Assembly: GCA_002710215.1 (NCBI GenBank)
Contig: PAJQ01000021.1
Coordinates: forward strand, 6,961-56,235
Reading direction: 5' to 3'
DNA from: Chloroflexota bacterium
GTDB lineage: Bacteria > Chloroflexota > Dehalococcoidia > Lucifugimonadales > UBA3495
Length of the DNA: 49,275 bases
This document shows, one piece after another, positions 34,963 through 42,380 of the stretch. The position numbers and the translations under genes are program-made. The notes below the pieces were generated by a model. The model worked only from the letters and a program-made list of their open reading frames with translations. It did no database searches and had not been told where the DNA came from. Within the stretch, counting starts at the first letter, position 1; each line of letters begins with the position of its first letter.

Positions 34963-35220
34963 TTACCGGTAAGCCCGGCCTCGAGGCAGGACCCGGAGAA
35001 CCACGATAATACGGCTTGTCCGGTCGAGTTCGAAGAGTACGCGCCAAATCCCCACCCGCAACCGCCACTCATTCTCCCTGCCCCTTAACTAGCTGAAGTC
35101 TCCCTGTGTCGGAAATGCAGTCAGTGAATCCAGGCCTGTTCTGATGCGACCTTGGTCCCGCGCCGGTACGCCCTTCAAATCGCGCTCGGCACGAGGCGTG
35201 ACGACAATCCTCCACCGCAT
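34963..35220 (-). pseudogene. RelE/ParE-family toxin gene interrupted by one in-frame amber codon
   Basis: Reading from the ATG at 35220, the frame gives 43 residues beginning 'MRWRIVVTPRAERDLKGV' and ending 'GDFS', then TAG at 35091-35089, then without frame change 41 residues including 'LRGRENEWRLRVGIWRVLFE' and ending 'VLPRGRAYR' before TAA. Joined, this is a complete RelE-type toxin of about 85 residues; a Q (CAG) at the stop would restore it by one base. RelE toxins are ribosome-dependent mRNA endonucleases; the basic second half with the active-site Arg residues lies past the stop. It follows its antitoxin by six bases. It is most simply a recent nonsense-mutated pseudogene. Confidence 0.8.
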
Positions 35221-35226
35221 AGTCTG

Positions 35227-35478
35227 CTACTCGCTGGCCAGTTCTTCCCGTACCTCTTCCCAAGGGCGGGCCTCGCCACGGAGGTATTCCTGCCGGGCCT
35301 CCTCAATCATTGCCGTCTCCTCTTCCGTCTCCTCTTCGTCGTCCTCTGGCGCTTCCATGAATGACCGTAGGACGGGATCTCCCATGTTGCGCAGATATTC
35401 CAGATAGTGCTTGGCTACGGGTAGCTCTTTTTTCGGTAGCTCGTCGACCAGCCGGTGGAGGTCTTCTTTGATAGTCAT
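35227..35478 (-). CDS. Antitoxin-like protein paired with the broken RelE
   Basis: 83 residues. An N-terminal helical part ('IKEDLHRLVDELPKKELPVA') resembles the short antitoxins found before RelE/ParE genes. A strongly acidic centre ('EAPEDDEEETEEETAMIEEA') and a final 'EEVREEL' helix would wrap a basic toxin. The stop is six bases from the toxin ATG. No standard DNA-binding motif is obvious, so the antitoxin call rests on size, charge and position. A possible extended -10 (TGCTAACAT, minus strand, 35531-35523) lies about 45 bases upstream. The frame is intact although the toxin is not. Confidence 0.7.
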   Translation of the reverse strand: MTIKEDLHRLVDELPKKELPVAKHYLEYLRNMGDPVLRSFMEAPEDDEEETEEETAMIEEARQEYLRGEARPWEEVREELASE

Positions 35479-35534
35479 GTTCCGTTGCCCCTTATCTGTC
35501 GGCCTTCATAAGCCCGTTAACCATGTTAGCATCT

Positions 35535-35936
35535 CTACCCCAACCTTTCCCCGACGAAGTCAACTACGCCCTGGGCCAACTCAATCGACCGGTCCGCGTC
35601 TATCCTGTCGAAGGCCTCAGACGGGATGCCGCTAGGCAGATAGCTGGGGTAGCGAGTGATCTCGTAGTATTTGTCCAGTTGCCTCGCCTCGCCTTTTATC
35701 GTGTCGAAGAACATCTCGAATAGCTTGGCGTCCTCGCAAAGGTCGATCAGGGAGTGGCCCCAAACGTCCTCGACGCCCCGGTGGTATAGGTACGCTTTGA
35801 CGGCCTTCTCCGCCGCCTGCTGGCCCATGAAACAGGCCATGTTGAACCGGCTGCCTTCCCGGAGAAAAGCGGCGTCGCTCATGTCCTGTCTTGCTTGTCG
35901 TAGCCAGCGAGCGCCTTCAGCCAAGTGATCAGGCAT
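35535..35936 (-). CDS. HEPN domain protein
   Basis: 133 residues matching the HEPN (PF05168) all-helical fold: '[19 protein letters not shown]', '[20 protein letters not shown]', '[11 protein letters not shown]' and '[14 protein letters not shown]'. The invariant-type polar residues are Arg53 and His61, seven residues apart, slightly longer than the RX4-6H spacing of proven HEPN RNases. It overlaps the upstream nucleotidyltransferase-like gene by eight bases, the arrangement of MNT-HEPN toxin-antitoxin pairs, in which HEPN is the RNase toxin. Toxicity cannot be judged from sequence. It is the last gene of the lut transcript. Confidence 0.82.
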   Translation of the reverse strand: MPDHLAEGARWLRQARQDMSDAAFLREGSRFNMACFMGQQAAEKAVKAYLYHRGVEDVWGHSLIDLCEDAKLFEMFFDTIKGEARQLDKYYEITRYPSYLPSGIPSEAFDRIDADRSIELAQGVVDFVGERLG

Positions 35937-36270
35937 TAAAAATCACCCTTCCATTGTCGCAAGCCAGTTTCAGCGCGGGCAGCGACTCACGGTAAATCTC
36001 GAATTCCTCGGGGGTATAAACCTGGGTATCAACCGCCACCCCGCTGTTGAGATGCCAGGAGAAAAAATCGGCCCGGCGTCCGAAGCACAGATCAGTTTTA
36101 TGGACGATGATGAGGTCGATCCGGCTATCGGGGGAGTAGTCCCCGGAAACCATATCACCCGTTAGGATGACTTGATCAACTCCCAGATTAGGCAGCATCG
36201 CTTCGATTCCTTCCAGTTCTTGTTCTAGCATCTGCTGCCTAAACTTGGTGAATCCCACTCGAACTGACAT
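35929..36270 (-). CDS. MNT-like nucleotidyltransferase-fold protein with altered active site
   Basis: 113 residues. It aligns with minimal nucleotidyltransferases (pattern GS...G.....SD.D), but the motif reads '[20 protein letters not shown]': the Ser after Gly38 is Asp39, and the first catalytic Asp is Arg50, leaving only Asp52. MntA antitoxins use these residues to AMPylate the HEPN partner, so this copy is predicted not to be catalytic and could neutralise HEPN only by binding. AGGGAG seven bases before the ATG fixes the start. It begins 11 bases after lutC on the same strand, so the pair is probably transcribed from the lut operon. Confidence 0.75.
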   Translation of the reverse strand: MSVRVGFTKFRQQMLEQELEGIEAMLPNLGVDQVILTGDMVSGDYSPDSRIDLIIVHKTDLCFGRRADFFSWHLNSGVAVDTQVYTPEEFEIYRESLPALKLACDNGRVIFNA

Positions 36271-36281
36271 TAATTCTCCCT

Positions 36282-37025
36282 TTATCCCAACAACACCAGA
36301 TGGACTTCTTTGGGGCCGTGGACGCCTACCACCAAGGTCTGCTCGATGTCGGCGGTTCGGCTGGGTCCGGTGATGAAGTTCAAATAGCTTCCCATCTCGC
36401 CGCCCTTCTCGTGGTATTCCAACCGGCGCAGTAAGAACAGATCGTCCAAACTTTCTACCAGATCTTCCGGCCGAACCAAGGCCAGGTGCACCGGAGGCAC
36501 CACGGAAACCAGACGGCTCAGTCCTTTGCGGGGTATAACGATCACCGAGCCGGTCTCGGCCACGGCGTAATCCGCGCCGGTGAGTCCAATATCGGCGGCG
36601 ATTATCGAGGAACGCAAGGACTCCCTGGATTTGTCCGGGCCATGGGAAACGGTCGTCACGCTGATCCCGGTGGATTCTAGAGGCGCGTCCACCAGAATCT
36701 GGCCAAAAACCTCTTGGTCAGATCGAACCGCGTTCTTTACCCCTAGGGAATCAGCCAAGGACTGGATGTGGGCCATGGCGTTTTCTGGGTCCGAAGTACG
36801 GTGCACGTTCCATCCCCGGACCTCAGCCACCTCGGCGAAGCGGTCCATAAGAGCCGGCCGGGTTTCGGTAAGGCGTGCCCGTATCCGCCGTGCTTCTTCT
36901 TGCAAAGCGGGCACGTCATCCAACAACCGCGGGTAAGCCGGGTCGGGGGCGGCCGGTTTCCTATCAAGAGACCTTCGCACCGAATCCAGAAACTCGGCCT
37001 TAGGAATGCCCAGCGACTGGTCCAT
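36282..37025 (-). CDS. lutC: Lactate utilization protein C (LUD domain)
   Basis: 247 residues. The LUD-domain segments 'GLTGADYAVAETGSVIVIPR', 'SVVPPVHLALVRPEDLV' and 'FITGPSRTADIEQTLVVGVHGP' identify LutC (YkgG). With LutA and LutB it forms the iron-sulphur L-lactate-oxidising complex. LutC starts one base after the lutB stop. Downstream, 11 bases away, begins the MNT/HEPN pair, an unusual tail for this operon. Confidence 0.92.
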   Translation of the reverse strand: MDQSLGIPKAEFLDSVRRSLDRKPAAPDPAYPRLLDDVPALQEEARRIRARLTETRPALMDRFAEVAEVRGWNVHRTSDPENAMAHIQSLADSLGVKNAVRSDQEVFGQILVDAPLESTGISVTTVSHGPDKSRESLRSSIIAADIGLTGADYAVAETGSVIVIPRKGLSRLVSVVPPVHLALVRPEDLVESLDDLFLLRRLEYHEKGGEMGSYLNFITGPSRTADIEQTLVVGVHGPKEVHLVLLG

Positions 37026-37026
37026 G

Positions 37027-38505
37027 TCAGGGGCCTTCCTTGGTTTTGGACAGGTCTTTTTTCCAGATGTCCCGAAATGTCTCCTTGGGCAACTCCGGCA
37101 GGTCCCGCGTCCGGGTCCAACGGGACAACAGGGGCAACGAAGCCTTGCGAATCATCCCGCCCTTTTTGGAAAATGGGAAGAAAGGCATGGCGGCCCAAAC
37201 GTTCTGCTTCCACCGGCCCAACTTGTGGGATGCTGATAGCAGAGCCGGACTCCGCATCACCCGGGTGTAACCCCCGGCCAGGAGGTTGGGAACCAACCCA
37301 GCGGATCTCTCGCTGGGGTCGGGACTTTCGGCGCTTTTCTGTCTCAGGTGCAATAGCATGCGGGGAATATTGATGTTTACCGGGCAGACCTCCCGGCACG
37401 CCCCGCAAAGACTGGACGCCTGGGGCAGATCTTTCGCTTCCTTCAGCCCCACCAGAGACGGCGTGACGATCGCCCCGATCGGTCCTGGATAAACCCATCC
37501 GTAGGCGTGGCCACCAACCTTCTGGTACACCGGGCAGATGTTTAGGCAAGCGCCACAGCGGATGCAGTAGAGAGCTTCCCTCAGGTCGGGGTCGGCCAGC
37601 ATCTTGGACCGGCCGTTATCCACGATAATCAGGTGGAACTCCTCCGGTCCGTCTTCGTCACCGGCGCGCCGGGGGCCGGTGACCATACTCACGTAGCTGG
37701 TGATGCCCTGGCCGGTGGCCGACCGGGGCAGCAACCGGAGAAAGACGGCTAGGTCCTGCATGGAGGGAATCACTTTTTCCATGCCGGTGATACCGACGTG
37801 TATGCGCGGAGCCGAGGTGGATAACCGGCCGTTGCCTTCGTTGGTGATTATGACCAAAGTGCCGGTTTCGGCCACCAGGAAGTTAGCCCCGCTGATACCC
37901 AGGTCGGCTTGAAGGAACTTTTCTCGCAGCGCTTGTCTCGCTGCCGCCGCCAGGGCGTTGATGTCCTCGTTATAAGGTATACCCAGTTTGTCGGTAAAGA
38001 GGCGAGCAACCTGCTCTTTGGTTTTGTGCAGTGCAGGGGCGACCAGGTGGAAGGGAGTTTCTTCCGCCAACTGGATGATGTATTCGCCCAGGTCGGTTTC
38101 GTAGACGTCGACCCCTTGGGCCTCCAGTGCCGGGTTGAGACTCAGTTCCTCGGATACCATGGACTTGCTTTTGGTTGCTACCCGGATGTTGCGGGTCCGC
38201 ACCAGTTCCGCCATGATTTCGTTGGCTTGAGCGGCGTCTTTGGCGAAGTGGACGAGCCCGCCGGCTTTGGTGACGTTCTGTTCCAGAAGGTCTAGGTAAT
38301 AGTCAAGATGCTCCAGGGCATGAATCTTGATCCGGCGGGCCTCTTCCCGCCATTCGTCCCACAGCTCCGGAGAGACTTCGTCGATGGCTGCTCGCCGGGC
38401 GGCGTCAAATCCGGTCCCTACCTGTCGTAACGCCCGGCGCAGTTGGGGATCGAGGATGGAAACTGCCGAAGCTTTAGAGAAATCCCTGGTTTTGACGTCG
38501 GCCAC
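37027..38505 (-). CDS. lutB: Lactate utilization iron-sulphur protein B
   Basis: 492 residues. The start is GTG at 38505 with GAGG ten bases upstream. The N-terminal LUD domain ('LDYYLDLLEQNVTKAGG', 'GISGANFLVAETGTLVIITN', 'MVTGPRRAGDEDGPEEFHLI') is followed by a ferredoxin-like region with two 4Fe-4S motifs, 'CIRCGACLNICPVY' and 'CGACREVCPVNINIPRM', and a C-terminal LutB-type tail. It transfers electrons during oxidation of L-lactate to pyruvate. It sits between lutA and lutC in the standard order. Some LutB-like operons serve glycolate or other 2-hydroxy acids. Confidence 0.94.
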   Translation of the reverse strand: MADVKTRDFSKASAVSILDPQLRRALRQVGTGFDAARRAAIDEVSPELWDEWREEARRIKIHALEHLDYYLDLLEQNVTKAGGLVHFAKDAAQANEIMAELVRTRNIRVATKSKSMVSEELSLNPALEAQGVDVYETDLGEYIIQLAEETPFHLVAPALHKTKEQVARLFTDKLGIPYNEDINALAAAARQALREKFLQADLGISGANFLVAETGTLVIITNEGNGRLSTSAPRIHVGITGMEKVIPSMQDLAVFLRLLPRSATGQGITSYVSMVTGPRRAGDEDGPEEFHLIIVDNGRSKMLADPDLREALYCIRCGACLNICPVYQKVGGHAYGWVYPGPIGAIVTPSLVGLKEAKDLPQASSLCGACREVCPVNINIPRMLLHLRQKSAESPDPSERSAGLVPNLLAGGYTRVMRSPALLSASHKLGRWKQNVWAAMPFFPFSKKGGMIRKASLPLLSRWTRTRDLPELPKETFRDIWKKDLSKTKEGP

Positions 38506-38566
38506 TGGTTAATTCCTCTTCGGGATGTTGGCTAATGACTTCCTGGACTGCCTTTGTCCCATCGAT

Positions 38567-39415
38567 CTAGTTGTTGGAAGACGGGTCCTTGTCAAGCACC
38601 TGGGCTAGATGCCGGACCTTTATCTCCGAATCTTGCCGGCTTAGGCCCCCGCCGATCTGCATCAAACAGCCCATGTCGCAGGACACCAGGGTATCAGCGC
38701 CGGTGCTAACTACGTTCTCGACTTTATCGGCCAGCATCCCCTCGGAAATATGGGGAAACTTTATCGAGAACGCCCCACCGAAGCCGCAGCAAGTTTCCGC
38801 GCCGGGCAGATCCGTTAGTTCAAGGCCGGACACCGAGCGAAGCAGGGTTTGAGGTTCGTCGCGTACCTCCATCTCCCGCAGCAGATGGCAACTGGGATGG
38901 TAGGTAGCCGTGCCCGAATAGTTGGAGCCCGTATCTTCAACACCTAATACGGATGTTAAAAACTGGGAGAACTCGTACACTTTCGAGGAAAACAACTCGG
39001 CCTGCTTGAGCGTCGCCGGGTCGTCACGGAACAGGTCTAGATAAAATACGCGCATCATGGCGGCGCAAGATCCGGAGGGCACCACCACATATTCGCTGTC
39101 TTCGAAGGTGTCCAGCACGCGGCGGGCCAAGGTCTGGGCTTTCTTGGTGTATCCAGCATTGTATAGGGGCTGGCCGCAGCAGGTCTGGTCTTCTTGAAAT
39201 GATAGGTCCACACCCAACCGCCTCAAAACCCGGACAACACTGACCCCCACCTGGGGATAGAGTTGGTCGATGATGCAAGTGACGAACAGGTCCGCTTTTG
39301 GCGGCCCGTCCGGAGACAATCTGGGAGAGGACAATCGTTCACCCGACTGCGCTGGATCGGCAGGGGTAAGGTTAGCAGAGAGGCAGGATCGGGGCAACCG
39401 GGGCGATCTCGTCAT
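38567..39415 (-). CDS. lutA: Lactate utilization protein A (CCG-domain Fe-S oxidoreductase)
   Basis: Up to 282 residues. Two cysteine-rich CCG domains are present: 'ADLFVTCIIDQLYPQVG' with 'DQTCCGQPLYNAGYTK' in the first, and 'TYHPSCHLLRE' with 'AETCCGFGGAFSIKFP' and 'VSCDMGCLMQIGG' in the second. This is the YkgE/LutA component of the lactate oxidation complex. The start is uncertain: the family begins about ten residues before 'ADLFVTC', whereas the ATG at 39415 adds about 35 residues that are not family-like and run into REP-like palindromes. TTG codons at 39334 or 39319 are likelier. It is the first gene of lutA-lutB-lutC. Confidence 0.88.
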   Translation of the reverse strand: MTRSPRLPRSCLSANLTPADPAQSGERLSSPRLSPDGPPKADLFVTCIIDQLYPQVGVSVVRVLRRLGVDLSFQEDQTCCGQPLYNAGYTKKAQTLARRVLDTFEDSEYVVVPSGSCAAMMRVFYLDLFRDDPATLKQAELFSSKVYEFSQFLTSVLGVEDTGSNYSGTATYHPSCHLLREMEVRDEPQTLLRSVSGLELTDLPGAETCCGFGGAFSIKFPHISEGMLADKVENVVSTGADTLVSCDMGCLMQIGGGLSRQDSEIKVRHLAQVLDKDPSSNN

Positions 39416-39530
39416 TCCGGCGAAATCCGGAATCTAGAAACGTTGCATCCCCTACTTCTTTGCTGATTTGGCGAAATGTCCGCTGGGTTCCCCTTCCGCG
39501 GAAGGGCCGGAACGACGTATGGGAGGTCAT
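39412..39530. repeat. REP-like palindromic sequences in the lutA/aldolase intergenic region
   Basis: Two imperfect palindromes, CCGGCGAAATCCGG (39419-39432) and CCTTCCGCGGAAGG (about 39491-39504), sit in sequence ending in 'GAATGACG'- and 'GAACGACG'-type tails, the look of dispersed intergenic repeats. The rest of the region to 39727 holds no supported gene; GTGAGGT before 39728 is the aldolase ribosome site. Confidence 0.45.
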
Positions 39531-39727
39531 CCTCGCGGTATTCCTTGTCCCCAAAGCAAAGAATCAGACGTGGTTGCCCTGGCAAAAGCGGCGCTTGGGT
39601 TGTGTTGGATGCCGCCACCGGAGATAATATCTGGGGCCATGAACTCGCTCGGATACAAGCTGGCATTCTTGGTGCCGGCGCTCTGGCCGATAGATTTAGG
39701 CCAGGAAACTATTTGTGAGGTAAGGAT

Positions 39728-40543
39728 ATGGATTGGGGAATGGCGAACCGGATGTCGCAACTGATTCAACCCGACGGCCATTGTGTGTTTATGCCCATCG
39801 ATCACGGGTATTTCCTTGGGCCCACCAGTAAATTGGAGCAACCAGGCAAGACGGTTGAGCCGCTTTTGCCTTACGCCGACGCTTTGTTCGTTACCAGGGG
39901 AGTGCTGCGCTCGGCCATCGACCCGGCCAACACCAAGCCCATCGTCCTACGGGTGTCGGGGGGCACCAGCACGGTGGGGGCCGACCTGGCCAATGAAGGA
40001 ATCACCACCTCCATAGAAGAGGCTATCCGGCTGAACGCCTCCGCTTTGGGGCTCTCCCTGTTCATCGGCACCGAGTTCGAAAAGCAAAGCCTGCTGAACC
40101 TGGGCAAGCTGGTCGATGAGGGAGAAAAATACGGTATACCGATCATGGCGGTTACCGCGGTGGGAAAAGAGCTGGAGAAACGGGATGCCCGTTACCTGGC
40201 CCTGTGCTGCCGCATCGCCGCCGAGCTGGGGGCTAGGGTGGTGAAGACCTACTGGTGCGAGGATTTCGACCGGGTGGTCAACGGTTGCCCGGTGCCGGTC
40301 ATCATGGCAGGCGGCCCGCAAGCGGACACTGAGCGCGAGGGGATGGAGTTCGTCCACGACGGAATGCAGAACGGGGCTATAGGCATCAACCTGGGCCGCA
40401 ACGTTTGGCAGAGCGACCATCCAGTGCCCATGATCCGGGCCTTACGCCACATCGTCCACGAAAACGCGTCGGTGAAAGAGGCTCAAGAGATATTCGATAG
40501 CGCCAAGGCGGGGAATGGCCGGGTGGCCTCCGTTCCGGCGTAA
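39728..40543 (+). CDS. Class I aldolase of the LsrF/FbaB-DhnA family
   Basis: 271 residues. A TIM-barrel DeoC/LacD-type aldolase with 'VFMPIDHGYFLGPTSKLEQP', 'VLRVSGGTS', and the Schiff-base lysine in 'LGARVVKTYWCEDF' (near 173), ending with 'VPVIMAGGP' and 'NGAIGINLGRNVWQSDHP'. Closest relatives by motif are LsrF (thiolase/aldolase for phosphorylated autoinducer-2) and archaeal-type fructose-bisphosphate aldolases. The rest of an lsr operon is absent. A zinc dehydrogenase follows after a terminator. The true substrate is uncertain, perhaps a sugar phosphate. The ribosome site (GTGAGGT) supports the start. Confidence 0.85.
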   Translation: MDWGMANRMSQLIQPDGHCVFMPIDHGYFLGPTSKLEQPGKTVEPLLPYADALFVTRGVLRSAIDPANTKPIVLRVSGGTSTVGADLANEGITTSIEEAIRLNASALGLSLFIGTEFEKQSLLNLGKLVDEGEKYGIPIMAVTAVGKELEKRDARYLALCCRIAAELGARVVKTYWCEDFDRVVNGCPVPVIMAGGPQADTEREGMEFVHDGMQNGAIGINLGRNVWQSDHPVPMIRALRHIVHENASVKEAQEIFDSAKAGNGRVASVPA

Positions 40544-40595
40544 GGGCCGAGGCTGCCAGTAGCAGTTCAATTCAATCATATGCCCTGTGTGGACG

Positions 40596-40645
40596 AAATC
40601 CCCCCAACCCCCCTTTATTAAAGTGGGGCGAAGGGGGGATTTTTT
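40596..40645 (+). terminator. Rho-independent terminator after the aldolase gene
   Basis: Outer arms AAATCCCCCC (40596 onward) and GGGGGGATTT with a run of T at 40640-40645 enclose an inner CCCC/GGGG stem. It lies about 50 bases after the stop codon. A similar C-rich/G-rich inverted repeat is a common dispersed element in some bacteria. Confidence 0.75.
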
Positions 40646-40719
40646 CGCCACCTACGACGCTGATTTAATGGATCAAAACCAGGCATTGCCGGCGAGATTG
40701 TCTAGAGAGGTAACGTTCG

Positions 40720-41748
40720 ATGCGCGTGGCCATGTACTACAACAACCATGACGTTCGCTTGGAAGAGATGCCGGTCCCGGAGATTGGACCCGGAGAGTTG
40801 CTGCTCAAGGTTGAGGCCAGTGGCCTGTGCGGCAGCGACGTGATGGAGTGGTACCGGATCCAGCGAGCTCCCATGGTGTTGGGCCATGAAGTTTCAGGTG
40901 AGGTCGTCCAGGTTGGGGCGGGCGTGGATCGATACAAAGAAGGTGACCGGATGGTGGTGACCCACCACGTGCCCTGCAATGCCTGTCACTGGTGTTTGAA
41001 TAACCGCCACACTGCCTGCGACACATTACACCAAACGAATTTTGACCCCGGCGGTTTTTCTGAGTATCTTCGTATCCCTCAGATCAACGTGGACCGGGGC
41101 GTATTTCCCATTCCAGACCATGTTCCGTATGAGGAAGCCTCCATCACCGAGCCGCTGGCCTGTGTGTACCGAGGCCAAAAAAGGGCTAATCTTCAACCGG
41201 GACAGAACGTATTGGTACTTGGCAGCGGATTGGCGGGACTGCTTCACATAAACCTGGCCCGGGCTCTCGGCGCGGGGCGAATAATCGCTACAGATATGGT
41301 CGATTACCGGCTACAGGCCGCCCGGAGGCTTGGGGCCGATACCGCGTTCCCGGCTACAGAAGACGTGCCCGCCCGGTTACGGGAGGCCAACGATGGCCGT
41401 CTGGCGGACCTGGTGATAGTTTGCACCGGAGCGCTCCCTGCGTTGAACCAGGCGCTCCAATCGGTGGAGCGGGGCGGCACCGTCCTATTCTTTGCGCCCA
41501 CCGAGCCGGGCGTGTCCCTTCCGGTCTCGATAAACGACGTCTTTTTCCGGAACGACGTGACCCTCACCACCACCTACGCCGGCGCTCCCGCAGACCTGGC
41601 CACGGCCCTGGAGATGATTGGGTCTGGCAGAGTGCAGGTCGGCCAAATGATCAGCCACCGCTTGGGGCTGGCCGAAGCCGGACTGGGCTTCAAGCTCACC
41701 GCGGAGGCCGGGGATTCCTTGAAGGTGATCATTCAACCCCAGAAGTAA
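40720..41748 (+). CDS. Zinc-dependent medium-chain alcohol/polyol dehydrogenase
   Basis: 342 residues. The catalytic-zinc Cys is in 'ASGLCGSDVMEW', 'LGHEVSGEV' supplies the His/Glu pair, and the structural-zinc loop is 'CNACHWCLNNRHTAC' (four Cys). The NAD(P)-binding Rossmann motif is 'VLVLGSGLAGLLHINLARALG'. This is the sorbitol/threonine dehydrogenase branch of the MDR superfamily; the substrate is likely a polyol or sugar alcohol. AGAGGT eight bases before the ATG fixes the start. It lies after the LsrF-like aldolase but is separated by a terminator, so it is probably expressed on its own. Confidence 0.9.
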   Translation: MRVAMYYNNHDVRLEEMPVPEIGPGELLLKVEASGLCGSDVMEWYRIQRAPMVLGHEVSGEVVQVGAGVDRYKEGDRMVVTHHVPCNACHWCLNNRHTACDTLHQTNFDPGGFSEYLRIPQINVDRGVFPIPDHVPYEEASITEPLACVYRGQKRANLQPGQNVLVLGSGLAGLLHINLARALGAGRIIATDMVDYRLQAARRLGADTAFPATEDVPARLREANDGRLADLVIVCTGALPALNQALQSVERGGTVLFFAPTEPGVSLPVSINDVFFRNDVTLTTTYAGAPADLATALEMIGSGRVQVGQMISHRLGLAEAGLGFKLTAEAGDSLKVIIQPQK

Positions 41749-41934
41749 GGGTCCAATTTCCGGACCGGTCCTGCCATGATTAAGATCGTCTCGAAATGCG
41801 CTCCTTAAGTCGAAAGAGGAGGACCGTTATCATTCGGGTTAGACGACCCATGGTGGTAAGATTTCCCCTCGCGGCACTTAGAGGCTGAGAATCCTAAGCC
41901 GAGGATTCGCCGTATTTAACGTTGGGAGACCTCG

Positions 41935-42141
41935 ATGTTCCGCCCCGTGGCCTGCCCATTGAGAGCATTAATATTCACGATCTTTGCTCTTTTGACTCTT
42001 GGCGTAGCTGCTAGCGTCGCTGAGCCGACCCAGGTCCCTACCGCCGTTCCTCAGGTCGAACCTACGCCTATTGATACTCCTGACATAAGCGCGACCGTCA
42101 TCGCCGCGATAGCAGCGACGGCCGAAGCCCAGAACGAGTAA
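41935..42141 (+). CDS. Small secreted Thr/Pro-rich protein
   Basis: 68 residues: a signal peptide (about 1-29, hydrophobic core 'ALIFTIFALLTLGVAASVA'), a short Pro/Thr linker ('PTQVPTAVPQVEPTPIDTP'), then 'DISATVIAAIAATAEAQNE'. The Ala/Thr-rich 'D-I-x-A-T-V' helix recurs in exported proteins of Chloroflexota. Only this short tail remains here, so it may be a stand-alone peptide or the truncated start of a larger exported protein. GGGAG lies about ten bases before the ATG. A seven-bp hairpin (GGCGTTG/CAACGCC, about 42153-42171) follows and may be a weak terminator. Confidence 0.6.
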   Translation: MFRPVACPLRALIFTIFALLTLGVAASVAEPTQVPTAVPQVEPTPIDTPDISATVIAAIAATAEAQNE

Positions 42142-42380
42142 GATGCCTGACCTGGCGTTGTAACCCAACGCCGCAGACCCCCCAAAGAAAGCCTCTGTAG
42201 TCATTCATTGTGACGCATCTAAGGAGCAATCTCCACTATCCGATGGCGGATCACCTTTAAGCTCTTTGGCGGGATATTGTTGAGGAAAGGCTGCATCCGG
42301 GGTGGCGGTTTTGCGGCAAGAGAGGGGCCGGATCGCCTATTTTCGTGGCGATGACCAGCCATTTGGCGGGCGTCAAAGGG

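Noticed and set aside
35089-35091. Amber codon in relE as programmed readthrough or pyrrolysine
   Set aside because: No pyl genes or recoding signal are visible. A simple nonsense mutation is the economical explanation.
39476-39718. Frame containing 'VVLDAATGDNIWGHELA', resembling a PQQ-type beta-propeller repeat
   Set aside because: Only one short resemblance, an upstream part made of REP-like palindromes, and no ribosome site. At most an old fragment.
13160-41766. Identical 14-mer CCAATTTCCGGACC at 13160-13173 and 41753-41766
   Set aside because: Only two copies, no shared context and no palindrome or motif around them. Could be chance or a remnant of a dispersed repeat.
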